This document shows positions 50,313 to 60,200 of a stretch of 64,000 nucleotides of DNA, piece by piece. Within the stretch, counting starts at the first letter, position 1. Every line of letters begins with the position of its first letter. The notes under the pieces are model-generated. The model was not told the DNA's origin. It saw only the letters and a program-made list of their open reading frames with translations, and did no database searches. The stretch is from Xanthomonas sacchari (lineage in GTDB: Bacteria; Pseudomonadota; Gammaproteobacteria; Xanthomonadales; Xanthomonadaceae): positions 2,232,001-2,296,000 of the forward strand of contig NZ_CP132343.1 of NCBI RefSeq assembly GCF_040529065.1, read 5' to 3'. Made by a program: the position numbers and the translations under genes.

Positions 50313-50774
50313 ATGCAGTCACACAAAATCCGCTTCATCATCATCGCGTTGCTTTGCCTTGGCGTCACGATCGCCAGCGCCGTCACGTTTTTCAGCAGGC
50401 CTGCGGCAGTGCCGACCCATTTGGCTGAAGCCGATGGGACGGTCGAAAAGGTCGACGCAACGCAGCGAAAGGGACGGCTTCAAAGCGTGAACTTCACCCT
50501 CGCGCCCGCCGGCGATGCATTCGAGTACTCCAGTGTGCTGCCTGGCATCGATGCGCTGTGGGGGCGTCTCAAGGTGGGATCACCGGTTCGCGTCACCTTC
50601 GACGATGCGGATGGCAAGCGATCCATCTGGGGGTTGCGCTTGGGCGATGACGTGGTCCTCACGCCCGAGCAGGCGCTCCAGGCGCGGCGCAAGAATGGCC
50701 AGGTTGGTGCCATGATTGGACTGATCGCCTTGCTTGGAGCGGGATACTTTCTGCATCGTGCTCGCAAGGCGTAG
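50313..50774 (+). CDS. Membrane-anchored protein, DUF3592-like
   Basis: A 153-residue protein. An N-terminal hydrophobic segment (IIIALLCLGVTIASAVTFF) and a C-terminal one (GAMIGLIALLGAGYFL) enclose a beta-rich domain (DGTVEKVDATQ, VGSPVRVTFDD) similar in pattern to DUF3592. The role is unknown. I chose the ATG at 50313 (MQSHKIRF), as the frame upstream has no sign of coding. Confidence 0.5.
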   Translation: MQSHKIRFIIIALLCLGVTIASAVTFFSRPAAVPTHLAEADGTVEKVDATQRKGRLQSVNFTLAPAGDAFEYSSVLPGIDALWGRLKVGSPVRVTFDDADGKRSIWGLRLGDDVVLTPEQALQARRKNGQVGAMIGLIALLGAGYFLHRARKA

Positions 50775-50961
50775 CCAAGCAGCCTGACAGCCTCGGCGCG
50801 CATCGGCCCGCCGCCGAGTCTGGATCTGCCAACAAGAAAGGCAGGGTAGGCCGGTGTTCTTCGGCAAGAAACGCGTTTGGCCGCGTTTCTGTCCGGGTGA
50901 GCGCCAGTGGCGGCCGCCTAACGCCCGAAATGGCGTCGGTGGCGCATCGCACGCGCTGTCT

Positions 50962-51528
50962 TCAGCTGTCCGCGTCGAGGGTCATCATGATGTGGATGAT
51001 TCTTCCATGTTCGAGCTGAAAAGAGAGGCGCTTGTTCCTGGCCTGATAATAGCGCCAGTGCTGGCCATCGCTGTCATCCGTCGTGCCTTGGCCATAGGCG
51101 TTGATCAGTACATTCTGCGTGTCGCCGATCGCGACGCCTCTGGCCGTTTTGATCGTGGATGCATTGATGGTGATCTGCGCAATGACGTAGCTGTCGATTT
51201 CGCGTTGCTGTTTTTGCCAGGATAGGTTCGCCGTATAGATGTCAAATCCGGCATATCGATGCTGGTAGTACTTGTAGCTGGTATCCCCGGCGGGCACATC
51301 CCCTACAAAGCGCTCGCTGATCTGGGTGCCTGCCTGCTTCCTGGCCTGGTCGCTCCAGCTTTCACCCAGGGCGAAAGCGTGTGTGTTGATTGCCACGGTA
51401 AAGTCGCTTTCGGTCATTTCGACAGGTGCTGCGCGAACTGCTGCCGCAGCCGTCATCTCGGCTTGGGCGGCAGGAAGCAGCAGGAAGAGCAATAGCGCTG
51501 CTCTTCTGGTGGAGGTGATCATGTGCAT
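50962..51528 (-). CDS. Secreted hypothetical protein
   Basis: A 188-residue protein with signal peptide (cleavage near AAQAEMTA). The mature part contains KYYQHRYAGFDIYTANLSW and DSYVIAQITINASTIKTARGVAIGDTQNVLINAYG, a strand-rich pattern. The phrase TARGVAIGDT resembles short periplasmic proteins in which such a strand precedes a hydrophobic core. No family recognised. An ATG two codons later is a possible start. Confidence 0.6.
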   Translation of the reverse strand: MHMITSTRRAALLLFLLLPAAQAEMTAAAAVRAAPVEMTESDFTVAINTHAFALGESWSDQARKQAGTQISERFVGDVPAGDTSYKYYQHRYAGFDIYTANLSWQKQQREIDSYVIAQITINASTIKTARGVAIGDTQNVLINAYGQGTTDDSDGQHWRYYQARNKRLSFQLEHGRIIHIMMTLDADS

Positions 51529-52088
51529 CGATGCTTTAATTGGGGCGCAATGTCGCGGGTGTGTTCGTGTCGTCGGCTGTGCACATTCGCGGGCTGGTGG
51601 ATCACACAGTGCACTGCGCATCGGCGAGGTTGTCCCGATGCCGGCGCAACGTGAGCGTCAGGACGGTGGGACGCCTGGAGTATGCCATCGCTTCCGGACT
51701 GGCATGCGCCAAGCGACGTCAGGGGTGCGCCTTCTCAACAGCTTCCGCGGCGATCTGATCAGGCGTGTGGTGGATCGCTTTCGAATCCATGCGAGTCCGC
51801 TGTGAGCGGCGCACCGTGTCGTTTGGATGCCCCTACGAACGCTGTTTCGGCAAGCCACTCCGAGACGTGCCGTGTTCGATCAACTTGGTGTTGCTGACTG
51901 TCGTCTCGGCAGCGTGTTGAACACTGCGCCTCGTTTCGTACGCTAGTCCACCCGTCGACCATTTCAGAGGCCTGTGTGCCTCCTGTGGCTCTAGCGCGTC
52001 AAGCGAATCGCCAGCGAGTCCACGCGGTGCAAATCGCTCACAACAGCTCCCCTCCCATTGGCGGCAGGGGAGCACGAGAACCTTGAAC
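51529..52088. other. Gap without a recognised gene
   Basis: A 560-bp stretch with only short, overlapping frames on both strands and no hairpin or repeat that stands out. Confidence 0.4.
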
Positions 52089-52259
52089 TCAGCCGCGTGC
52101 GTGGTCGCGCGCCTTGCCCACTTCACTCTGTACCTTGCCAGCGTTCTTCTGCATCTTGCCTTCGACTTCCTTCAGCTTGTTGCCGGTGGCCTTGCCAGCG
52201 ACTTCCTTGATGGTGCCCTTGATCTGGTTCTTGGCGCCTTCGGTGCGATTCTTGTCCAT
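52089..52259 (-). CDS. CsbD family stress protein
   Basis: A 56-residue protein starting MDKNRTEGAKNQIKGTIKEV, the standard CsbD core, followed by GKATGNKLKEVEGKMQKNAG. CsbD-like proteins are small, hydrophilic and induced by stress; their action is unknown. The ATG complementary to 52257-52259 gives the expected length; a GGAGTC sequence precedes it. Confidence 0.9.
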   Translation of the reverse strand: MDKNRTEGAKNQIKGTIKEVAGKATGNKLKEVEGKMQKNAGKVQSEVGKARDHARG

Positions 52260-52546
52260 CGTTGACTCCGCAGTAGGGATGCCCTCAAGTGGGCATTGCC
52301 AAACTGCGCGCGGGCCGGTGGCGTGCAAGTGAAAATTGCGCGGACGTGCGCTCGATCATTTAGGTGGCGGACGGGTTGTATGCCGAAGCCTGTAGCGGCG
52401 ATCGTGCGCCCCGTTTGGGCTGGGCGCGCTTGGTGCTTCTACAGCGGGAACACGCGCACCGCGACATGTCTTTCGTCTGCCTGCCGGCGGCGACGGCGTG
52501 GTCCGCATAGGTGCGCCGAGTGGCGACCCTCGACTGCGCTGCGCGC

Positions 52547-53233
52547 TCAGTACCAGCCCAGATACAGGGTGGTCACGCCCCAGGTGTCGATCAGGCCATG
52601 CGCGAGGATCATCGCCCACAGGTTGCGCCTGGAGCGCAGATAGGCATAGCCGAACATCGTGCCGACCACGCCGGTCAGCAGGATGCCAGAGGCGCCTTGC
52701 GCGGCGTGCATCAGGCCGAACACCACGCCGCCGACCAGTGCGGCGATCCAGCGGCCGCCGCGCAGACGCCCCAGCAGCGCATCGAGCTGGTGCATGAGGA
52801 AGGCGCGGAACACCAGTTCTTCGCCGAGCGCTGCGCTCAGCCACGCCGCGCCGATCAGATGAGTCGTCGCCTGGACGTTGCCCTTGAGCGCGCCGTAGGC
52901 GCTGTAGTCGGTCTTGTGCCCGGTGATGGTGTCGATCAGCGGTTGCAGCACCGGCGTGATGAAGCCCACGGTCAACAGCACCAGCAGCGCGGTCCAGCCG
53001 ATCACCGACACCAGGCGAGGGCGCGCCACGCCGCACGCGAGGGAGGAGCGCGTTTCGATCCACACCAAGGAGAGACCGAGCAGGCCGACCACGGGCATGC
53101 GCCACGGAAACGGGAGCCATGCATAGGACGCCAGCGCGAGGATCGCGGCGCTGAGCGCAATGCGCAGCAGCGGGTGGCGCATGAAGGAGGTGTTGGACGT
53201 GGCGTGGGTGTTGCCTTGCGCGGAGTGCTGCAT
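52547..53233 (-). CDS. CPBP family intramembrane metalloprotease
   Basis: A 228-residue membrane protein with the CPBP/Abi motifs GEELVFRAFLMHQLD (EExxxR, near residue 138) and HAAQGASG plus a final HGLIDTWG that supply zinc ligands. About six hydrophobic segments are visible. Relatives process prenylated proteins or act in bacteriocin immunity; the substrate here is unknown. An internal ATG (MRHPLLRI, residue 18) is an alternative start. Confidence 0.85.
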   Translation of the reverse strand: MQHSAQGNTHATSNTSFMRHPLLRIALSAAILALASYAWLPFPWRMPVVGLLGLSLVWIETRSSLACGVARPRLVSVIGWTALLVLLTVGFITPVLQPLIDTITGHKTDYSAYGALKGNVQATTHLIGAAWLSAALGEELVFRAFLMHQLDALLGRLRGGRWIAALVGGVVFGLMHAAQGASGILLTGVVGTMFGYAYLRSRRNLWAMILAHGLIDTWGVTTLYLGWY

Positions 53234-53440
53234 GCCTGACCTGGAAGGAAGCGGGCACTCAGCCTAGCGAGCCTGCGCCATCGAGCACTGTGCCAAAGGC
53301 CATGTAGACCAATGCACTGCGGTGCGTCGTAGAGAGCATGCAGATGCCAGCATCGTGCGCGTCGCCAGCGGCAAGCGCTGGCGACGCAATGCAGGCGCGG
53401 ACGCGTCAATCCGCGTGCACTCCGGAACGGCGTGTGGCGA

Positions 53441-55576
53441 CTATGCGCCCGCGGTCTGGCACTCGAACACGCTGACGCTGCGCGGCGGCGCCAGGAACTC
53501 GCTGGCACCGGCCGGCATGCTGTCGACCTGCAGCGCATCGTCGGTGGACAGCACCAGCTTCCAGTGCAGTTCCTCTTCCGAGGACGGCAGCACGAAGCTC
53601 ACGCCCTCGTGGTAGGCGTTGATGACGATCAGCAAGGTATGATCGTTGGCCAGTTCCTTGACGCCGGAGGTCTGCGCCTTGCCTTCCAGCAACAGCCCGA
53701 CCGAGCGTGCGCCGGCATCGGTCCAGTGCGCATCGTCCATCTCGGTGCCGCCCGGGTTGAGCCAGGTGAGGTCGCGAACGCCGGCTTCTTCGTTGTACTG
53801 GCCGTTGAGGAAGCGACCGCGGGTCAGGATCGGGTAGCGCTGGCGCAGCGCGCTCAGCGCCTTGACGAAGGCGGTGAGGCGGCCCTCGGTGGGGTCGCGC
53901 TCCCAGTCGATCCAGGTGATCTCGTTGTCCTGGCAGTAGGTGTTGTTGTTGCCGCCCTGGGTCTGTGCGCGCTCGTCGCCGGCCAGTAGCATCGGCGTGC
54001 CCTGCGATAGCAACAGCGTCGCCAGCAGGTTCTTCATCTGCCGCTCGCGCAACTGCAGGATGCCGGCGTCGTCGGTCTCGCCTTCGACGCCGTAGTTGCA
54101 GGAGCTGTCGTGGTCGGAACCGTCGCGGTTGCCCTCGCCATTGGCGTCGTTGTGCTTGCCGTTGTAGCTGACCAGGTCGTGCAGGGTGAAGCCGTCGTGC
54201 GCGGTGATGAAGTTCACCGAGGCCCACGGCCGGCGCCCGCGCCGGTCGAACAGATCGGCCGAGCCGGTGAAGCGGGTGGCGAACTCGGCGAGCTTGCCTT
54301 CATCGCCCTTCCAGAACGCGCGGGCGTTGTCGCGGAACTTGTCGTTCCACTCGGACCAGCCCGGCGGGAAGTGACCGACCTGGTAGCCGCCGGGGCCGCA
54401 GTCCCAGGGTTCGGCGATCAGCTTGACCTGCGACAGCAGGGGATCCTGGTTGCACGCGTCGAGGAAGCCGCCGCGCTGGTCGAAGCCGGTCGGCTCGCGG
54501 CCGAGGATGGTGGCCAGGTCGAACCGGAAACCGTCCACGTGCATCTCGCCGGCCCAGTAGCGCAGCGAATCGTTGACGAACTGGATCACCCGCGAATTGC
54601 TCAGGTTGAGCGTATTGCCGGTGCCGGTGTCGTTGATGTAGTAGCGCTTGTCCTCGGCCAGGCGGTAGTAGCTGGCGTTGTCGATGCCACGGAAGGACAG
54701 GGTCGGGCCCAACTCGCTGCCTTCGGCGGTGTGGTTGTAGACAACGTCGAGGATGACCTCCAGGCCCTGGCGATGCATGGCCTTGACCATGTCGCGGAAC
54801 TCGTCGCGATGGCCGCTGGCCAGGTAGCGCGACTTGATCGCGAAGAAGCCGAGCGTGTTGTAGCCCCAGTAGTTGCGCAGGTCCTTGTCGAGCAGATGCT
54901 GGTCGTCGAGGTAGGCGTGCACCGGCAGCAGTTCCACTGCGCTGACGCCCAGTTCCTTGATGTAGCGCAGCACCGGTTCCTGGGCCAGGCCGGCGCAGGT
55001 GCCGCGCAGTTCGTCCGGCACCTGCGGGTGGCGCATGGTGTAGCCGCGCACGTGGGTCTCGTAGACCAGGGTCTGGCTCCACGGGGTGAGCAGGCGCTGG
55101 TCGTCCTCCCAGTCGTAGGTGTCCTCGACCACCACGCACTTGGGCATGAACGGTGCGCTGTCGCGCTCGTCGAAGCTCAGGTCGCCGTCCGCATGGCCGA
55201 CGGTGTAGCCGTACAGCTCGTCGGCCCAGATCAGGTCGCCCTCGAGCTCGCGCGCATAGGGATCGAGCAGCAGCTTGTTGGGGTTGAAGCGGTGGCCTTC
55301 GCTGGGCGCGTAGGGGCCGTGCACGCGATAGCCGTAGCGCTGGCCCGGCTTCACGTCGGGCAGGTAGCCGTGCCAGATTTCGTTGGTGTATTCGGGCAGG
55401 TCCAGTCGGGTCTCGGTCCCGTCTTCGTCGAACAGGCACAGCTCCACGCGGGTAGCGTGCGCCGAAAACAGCGCGAAGTTGGTGCCCTGGCCGTCGAAGA
55501 CGGCGCCGCGCGGAAAGGGACGCCCCTCGCGGATGCGCGAAGGGGTGGCATAGGCGGCACTGGTCGGATGGCGCAT
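53441..55576 (-). CDS. glgX: Glycogen debranching enzyme GlgX
   Basis: A 711-residue GH13 enzyme. An N-terminal CBM48 (GAVFDGQGTNFALFSAHATRVELCLFDEDG) is followed by the catalytic barrel: VILDVVYNHTAEG, the nucleophile Asp in VDGFRFDLA (near residue 334), acid Glu in KLIAEPWD (near residue 371) and the third Asp in FITAHDGFTL (near residue 442). It removes limit-dextrin branches from glycogen. I use the ATG complementary to 55574-55576; a GTG six codons earlier is possible. It stands alone; glg partners are not in the window. Confidence 0.93.
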   Translation of the reverse strand: MRHPTSAAYATPSRIREGRPFPRGAVFDGQGTNFALFSAHATRVELCLFDEDGTETRLDLPEYTNEIWHGYLPDVKPGQRYGYRVHGPYAPSEGHRFNPNKLLLDPYARELEGDLIWADELYGYTVGHADGDLSFDERDSAPFMPKCVVVEDTYDWEDDQRLLTPWSQTLVYETHVRGYTMRHPQVPDELRGTCAGLAQEPVLRYIKELGVSAVELLPVHAYLDDQHLLDKDLRNYWGYNTLGFFAIKSRYLASGHRDEFRDMVKAMHRQGLEVILDVVYNHTAEGSELGPTLSFRGIDNASYYRLAEDKRYYINDTGTGNTLNLSNSRVIQFVNDSLRYWAGEMHVDGFRFDLATILGREPTGFDQRGGFLDACNQDPLLSQVKLIAEPWDCGPGGYQVGHFPPGWSEWNDKFRDNARAFWKGDEGKLAEFATRFTGSADLFDRRGRRPWASVNFITAHDGFTLHDLVSYNGKHNDANGEGNRDGSDHDSSCNYGVEGETDDAGILQLRERQMKNLLATLLLSQGTPMLLAGDERAQTQGGNNNTYCQDNEITWIDWERDPTEGRLTAFVKALSALRQRYPILTRGRFLNGQYNEEAGVRDLTWLNPGGTEMDDAHWTDAGARSVGLLLEGKAQTSGVKELANDHTLLIVINAYHEGVSFVLPSSEEELHWKLVLSTDDALQVDSMPAGASEFLAPPRSVSVFECQTAGA

Positions 55577-55795
55577 CGGGCTCTCGGCCGGCACGCCGGC
55601 AGTAGGGGAGGGAGAGCGGAAGCATTGCCGTGGACACCGTGCAGGACGCGTTACGGGATGCCGAGGGTGGCGTGAGGGCGCAGTGGAAAGCGAGCGGGCG
55701 GCCGACGCAACGACGCCGTGGCGCCGCTGCGCGGGCCGCGATCGCGACTGTCGCGGCCCGGTCCGATGGTCCCGGGCGCGACTGGCCTGCAGCGC

Positions 55796-56497
55796 TCAGC
55801 GCGGCAGGTCGAACAGCAGGAACTCGCTGTCCTGGGCATCGGCGAACTGCAGGCTGGCCTCGTCGATCGCCTGGACCGCGTCGCCGGCCTGCAGGGTCTG
55901 GCCGTTGACGCTCAGCGTGCCGCGCACCACCTGCACATAGGCGCCGCGCCCGGCCGCCAGCGGGTAGTCCAGGCGCGCATCACCGTCGAGGATGGAGGCG
56001 TAGATGCGCGCGTCCTGATGGATGCGCACCGCGCCGTCCTCGCCCTGCGGGGCCGCGATCAGTCGCAACTGGCCGCGCTTGCTGTCGGGGGCGAAGTGCT
56101 TCTCCTCGTATCCCGGATCGATCCCGGCGCGCTCGGGCATCACCCAGATCTGCAGGAAGTGCACCGGCTCGCTGGCGGAGTGGTTGAACTCGCTGTGGGT
56201 GACCCCGGAGCCGGCGCTCATGCGCTGCACGTCGCCGTAGCGCAGCACCGAGCCGTTGCCCATGCTGTCCTTGTGCTCCAGCGCGCCTTCGACCACATAG
56301 GACAGGATCTCCATGTCGCGATGGGCGTGGGTGCCGAAGCCCTGGCCGGGCTGCACGCGGTCCTCGTTGATCACCCGCAGCGGCCCGAAGCCCATGTGGC
56401 GCGGGTCGTGATAATGGCCGAAGGAGAAGGTGTGGCGCGAGGACAGCCAGCCGTGTTCGGCGCGGCCACGGGTATTGGCGGGGCGGATCTGCAGCAT
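55796..56497 (-). CDS. Pirin family protein
   Basis: A 233-residue bicupin. The N-terminal cupin carries HAHRDMEILSYVVEG (metal-binding His residues, near residue 57) and the later VTHSEFNHS and LQIWVMP segments. Bacterial pirins are quercetinases or redox-linked regulators. AAGGAG with good spacing fixes the ATG complementary to 56495-56497. It is divergent from a LysR regulator 149 bp away that most likely controls it, a common arrangement. Confidence 0.93.
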   Translation of the reverse strand: MLQIRPANTRGRAEHGWLSSRHTFSFGHYHDPRHMGFGPLRVINEDRVQPGQGFGTHAHRDMEILSYVVEGALEHKDSMGNGSVLRYGDVQRMSAGSGVTHSEFNHSASEPVHFLQIWVMPERAGIDPGYEEKHFAPDSKRGQLRLIAAPQGEDGAVRIHQDARIYASILDGDARLDYPLAAGRGAYVQVVRGTLSVNGQTLQAGDAVQAIDEASLQFADAQDSEFLLFDLPR

Positions 56498-56646
56498 GGG
56501 AGGCTCCTTGGTGGCGTTGATGTGCAAGTGGATCGAAAGCGCCCGGTTTGTTGATTTCGCGTGCGCTTCGGCTTGGAAACAAGTATCGGCGCTGTCGCCG
56601 GGTTTGAAAAACGGATAGATTCGGCATCCATCATCGAAAAATTCGA

Positions 56647-57582
56647 ATGCTCAAGCTCAGCCTCGATGCCCTGCAGATCCTCGACGCCATCGACCGTCGC
56701 GGCTCGTTCTCGGCCGCCGGCAAGGCGCTGCACAAGGTGCCGTCGACCATCTCCTACACCGTCGCCAAGCTGGAGGAGGACCTGGGCGTGCAACTGTTCG
56801 AGCGGATCGGGCCGAAGGCGGTGCCGACCGCCGCGGGGGCCGAGCTGCTGCGCGAAGGCCGCCACCTGCTGCGCGCCGCTGGCGACCTGGAACTGCGCGT
56901 GCGCCGCGTCGCTTCGGGCTGGGAGACCGAGTTCGCGCTGGGCCTGGATGCGGTGTTCGCGCCGGAATGCCTGGCGCAGGACATGGCGGCGTTCTACGCG
57001 GTCGCCGATCGCACCCGGTTGCGGGTGGTGCAGGAATCATTGTCCGGCACCTGGGAGGCGCTGCTGGACCGGCGGGTGGATCTGCTGGTCGGGGCGGCCG
57101 GGGAAGGGCCCAGCGGCGGAGGCTACGTGACCGAGCCGCTGGGCACGTTGCCGTTCGTGTTCGCGGTCGCGCCCAGTCACCCGCTGGCGCAGGCGCCGGA
57201 ACCGCTCAGTCGCAGCCAGTTGAGCGCGCATCGTGCGATCGCGGTGGCGGACTCGGCACGGCGGCTGTTGCCGCGCACGGTCGGGTTGCTGTTCGGCCAG
57301 GACGCGCTGACCGTGCCGGACATGCGCAGCAAGTATCGGCTGCAACTGGCCGGGCTCGGCTTCGGCTTTCTGCCCGAGCCGTATGCGCGTGCCGCGCTGG
57401 CGCGTGGCACGCTGGTGCGCAAGGCCGTGGAGGAGCCGAAGCCGGACGAGGTGTTCCAGCTGGCCTGGCGCAGCGGCGAGGAGGGCGCGGCGCTCGCCTG
57501 GTGGCGCGCGCGCATGCGTCAGTCGGGCGTGTTCGCGGCATGGCTGGCGCAGATGGCGGCGCGGCTGGACGAGGGTGTGTGA
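56647..57582 (+). CDS. LysR-type transcriptional regulator
   Basis: A 311-residue protein. The winged helix is at residues 1-60 (LDALQILDAIDRRGSFSAAG, VPSTISYTVAKLEEDLGVQLFER) and the effector domain follows (LGLDAVFAPECLA, VDLLVGAAGEGP). LysR proteins usually regulate the divergent gene, here pirin, through a T-N11-A site in the shared gap; I could not single one out. The ATG at 56647 matches the family start. Confidence 0.92.
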   Translation: MLKLSLDALQILDAIDRRGSFSAAGKALHKVPSTISYTVAKLEEDLGVQLFERIGPKAVPTAAGAELLREGRHLLRAAGDLELRVRRVASGWETEFALGLDAVFAPECLAQDMAAFYAVADRTRLRVVQESLSGTWEALLDRRVDLLVGAAGEGPSGGGYVTEPLGTLPFVFAVAPSHPLAQAPEPLSRSQLSAHRAIAVADSARRLLPRTVGLLFGQDALTVPDMRSKYRLQLAGLGFGFLPEPYARAALARGTLVRKAVEEPKPDEVFQLAWRSGEEGAALAWWRARMRQSGVFAAWLAQMAARLDEGV

Positions 57583-57721
57583 GGCATGCCGGACACCGGT
57601 CGCGCTTGCCGCAGGGCGACGATGGATGGGTCTGTTCCGCCGGTGATGCCCTGCTGCCCGCGCGTGCGGTGGGCGACGGGAGGATAATGCGCGGCATCTT
57701 CTTCCTTCCGCCCGCCACGCC

Positions 57722-58711
57722 ATGCAGGACCTGATTGCGCGCTACGGACTCGGGCTGGTCTTCGTCAACGTCCTGGCCTTGTCGCTGGGCCTGCCGGTAC
57801 CGGCGCTGCCCACGTTGATCCTGGTCGGGGCGACCTATGCGCTGCTCGATGGCGCGGCGATGTGGAGTGCGCTGCTCGGCGCCTTGTCGGTGTCGATCGC
57901 GGCGAGCTTGCTCGGCGACCTGCTGTGGTTCGGTGCCGGGCGTCGTTACGGCAATCGCACCCTGCAGTCGCTGTGCCGGCTGTCGCTGTCGCGCGACACC
58001 TGCATGAAGCGCACCGAGCGCTTCTATGCCCGCTGGGGCGTGCGCGTGCTGGCGGTGGCCAAGTTCGTGCCGGGCCTGTCGATGGTGTCGGTGCCGATGG
58101 CCGGCGCGATGCGTGTGCGCCCGGTGGCCTTCCTGCGCTACGACGCGCTGGGCGCGGCCTTGTGGGCGGGCGTCGGGTTGTTGCTGGGCCTGTGCTTCGC
58201 CGACCAGGTGCAGGACTTGCTGGACTGGCTGAGCCTGCTCGGCAGGCGCGCGGCGCTGCTGCTGGGCGGCCTGCTGGCGCTGTACGTCGGCTACCGCGCC
58301 TGGCGCCGGCACTCGCTGCGCAAGGCGATGGAGATGCGGCGCATCGACGTCGACGAACTGCGCGCGCTGCTGCAGGGCGAGACGCCGCCGCTGCTGCTGG
58401 ACATTCGCGCTCCCGGCTACCGCACGCTGGAGCCGTTCGCCATTCCCGGTGCGCTGGAAGTGGACGATCGCCAGGTCGACGCGCTCGTCGCCCGCTTGCC
58501 GCGCGATCGCAGGATCGTTATCTACTGCGCCTGCCCGAACGAGGTCTCGGCCGCGATCCTGGCCAAGCGCTTGCGCCAGCACGCGTTCGAGGACGTGCTG
58601 CCGCTGCGCGGTGGGCTGGATGCGTGGCGTGCGGCGGGCCATCCGCTGGTCGCGCTGGACGCTGCGGCTGCAGTGGCGCCGCCGCCGAAGGGCGACACGA
58701 TCGCGGCGTGA
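57722..58711 (+). CDS. DedA family protein fused to a rhodanese domain
   Basis: A 329-residue protein. The N-terminal 200 residues are a DedA/VTT membrane domain (LVGATYALLDGAAM, RVLAVAKFVPGLSMVSVPMAGAM). The C-terminal 110 residues form a rhodanese domain with PLLLDIRAPGYR (near residue 225) and an active-site loop with a cysteine, YCACPNEVSA (near residue 267). This fusion is found in several proteobacteria; it could link lipid or proton-coupled transport to sulphur or redox sensing, but no function is known. Confidence 0.88.
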   Translation: MQDLIARYGLGLVFVNVLALSLGLPVPALPTLILVGATYALLDGAAMWSALLGALSVSIAASLLGDLLWFGAGRRYGNRTLQSLCRLSLSRDTCMKRTERFYARWGVRVLAVAKFVPGLSMVSVPMAGAMRVRPVAFLRYDALGAALWAGVGLLLGLCFADQVQDLLDWLSLLGRRAALLLGGLLALYVGYRAWRRHSLRKAMEMRRIDVDELRALLQGETPPLLLDIRAPGYRTLEPFAIPGALEVDDRQVDALVARLPRDRRIVIYCACPNEVSAAILAKRLRQHAFEDVLPLRGGLDAWRAAGHPLVALDAAAAVAPPPKGDTIAA

Positions 58712-59072
58712 GTCGCCGTGGCGGGAACGTCATGCGTCCCGGCGACCTCACGACTTACAGGCGACGCATACGCCTCCACGCCCCCGCAGATGTCGGCGAG
58801 TGCGTCGTCTGTAGTCATGGGTGCGGTTGGGTAGGTAGGCAGGGCGCGCGTCACGCCCCAGCGTGCTCGATTCTTCCGCCTGCATCGCCCGCATCCAGAC
58901 GGCGTGGCGACGTCGAGCGGAGGTCCCGCCTGGGGCGCGTTCACTTGCTTGCCGGCGGATGCGTCCATGATTCGGTCGATGACACCACCGGTCCGGCAAG
59001 CGCCTGTCGGCGGCGATCCCGCAAGGCTGGCGCCGAAGCGAATCCTCATCTTCACCCTGCACGGAGACAGCC
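58712..59072. other. Gap upstream of the SDR gene, nothing recognised
   Basis: A 361-bp gap on which only short conflicting frames lie. It must hold the SDR promoter; the sequence GGAGAC (59062-59067) is the likely ribosome binding site. Confidence 0.5.
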
Positions 59073-59867
59073 ATGAACATCGATCTATCCGGGAAAATCG
59101 CCCTCGTCACCGGCTCCACCGCGGGCATCGGCTTCGGAATCGCCAAGGGCCTGGCCGCGGCGGGCGCCGAGGTCGCGCTGAACGGTCGCGACCAGGCCCG
59201 TACCGAGGCCGCCGTCGCGGCGCTCAAGCGCGACCTCCCGGCCGCCAGCGTGCGCGCCGTGGTGGGCGACGTGGCGACTGCAGCCGGCTGCGATGCGATC
59301 GTCGCCGCGCTTCCTGCGGTCGATATCCTGGTCAACAACGCCGGCATCTTCGGGATGCAGGACTTCTTCGAGACACCCGACGCGGAGTGGGAGCGCTTCC
59401 TGGCCGTCAACGTGATGTCCGGCGTGCGCCTGTCGCGCGCGTATCTGCAAGGAATGGCGGAAAAGGGCTGGGGGCGCGTGCTCTTCGTCTCGTCGGAGTC
59501 CGGACTCAATATCCCGGTCGAGATGATTCACTACGGCGTGACCAAGACCGCCGATCTGGCCCTGTCGCGCGGCTTGGCCAAGCGCATGGCCGGCACCGGC
59601 GTCACCGTGAATGCGATCCTGCCGGGGCCGACGCTGACCGAAGGCGTCGCCGCCATGTTGTCCGAGCAGGTGGAGCAGTCCGGCAAGCCGCTGGAGGAGG
59701 TCGCCGCCGATTTCGTCAAGGCGCATCGCGCCAGCTCGATCATCCGCCGCGCCGCGACGGTGGAGGAGGTCGCCAATCTGTGCGTCTACGTCGCGTCGCC
59801 GCAGGCATCCGCGACCACCGGTGCGGCGCTGCGCGTCGACGGCGGTGTGGTGGATACCATCGCCTGA
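59073..59867 (+). CDS. Short-chain dehydrogenase/reductase
   Basis: A 264-residue classical SDR. The nucleotide-binding TGSTAGIGFGIA (near residue 13), NNAG (near residue 88), the catalytic Ser (VSSESG, near residue 143) and the YxxxK motif in YGVTKTA (near residue 155) are present. It oxidises or reduces an unknown alcohol/ketone with NAD(P). The C-terminal region (TTGAALRVDGGVVDTIA) matches the family end. No neighbouring pathway genes hint at the substrate. Confidence 0.92.
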   Translation: MNIDLSGKIALVTGSTAGIGFGIAKGLAAAGAEVALNGRDQARTEAAVAALKRDLPAASVRAVVGDVATAAGCDAIVAALPAVDILVNNAGIFGMQDFFETPDAEWERFLAVNVMSGVRLSRAYLQGMAEKGWGRVLFVSSESGLNIPVEMIHYGVTKTADLALSRGLAKRMAGTGVTVNAILPGPTLTEGVAAMLSEQVEQSGKPLEEVAADFVKAHRASSIIRRAATVEEVANLCVYVASPQASATTGAALRVDGGVVDTIA

Positions 59868-59956
59868 GCTGGTGTGGCTTGGTCGGTCGCGCAGGCGAGG
59901 CCGGCGGCGCGCATCGTTCGCTGCTGCGCGCGGCATGCAATCGCCGCCGCGCAGGC

Positions 59957-59990
59957 AAAAAAAAGACAAGCGCTGGCTTGTCGTTTTTGA
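59957..59990 (-). terminator. Terminator of the first tRNA-Arg
   Basis: On the minus strand GACAAGC and GCTTGTC pair (59982-59976 with 59971-59965), followed by a run of eight T. Confidence 0.9.
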
Positions 59991-59996
59991 TCTGAC

Positions 59997-60073
59997 TGGT
60001 GCGCCCGGAGAGATTCGAACTCCCGACCGCCTGGTTCGTAGCCAGGTACTCTATCCAACTGAGCTACGGGCGC
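59997..60073 (-). tRNA. tRNA-Arg (anticodon ACG), copy 1
   Basis: A 77-base gene with encoded CCA. The acceptor GCGCCCG pairs with CGGGCGC and the anticodon stem-loop CTGGCTACGAACCAG gives ACG, the wobble-inosine Arg tRNA for CGU/CGC/CGA. The T arm is GGGAG-TTCGAAT-CTCTC. Confidence 0.96.
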
Positions 60074-60200
60074 GTCGTCAGGCGCGGGATTATTCACGAG
60101 TTGCGGCGATTCGTCTACACCTGCGTGTCGTGCGCATGACGCAAGCGGGCGACGATGCCGCTGCGCGCGGCCTGGTTGCGATCGCATCGCGGCGGCAGGG

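Noticed and set aside
54110-55675. A 521-codon plus-strand frame
   Set aside because: It is antisense to glgX, whose motifs are complete; no domain seen.
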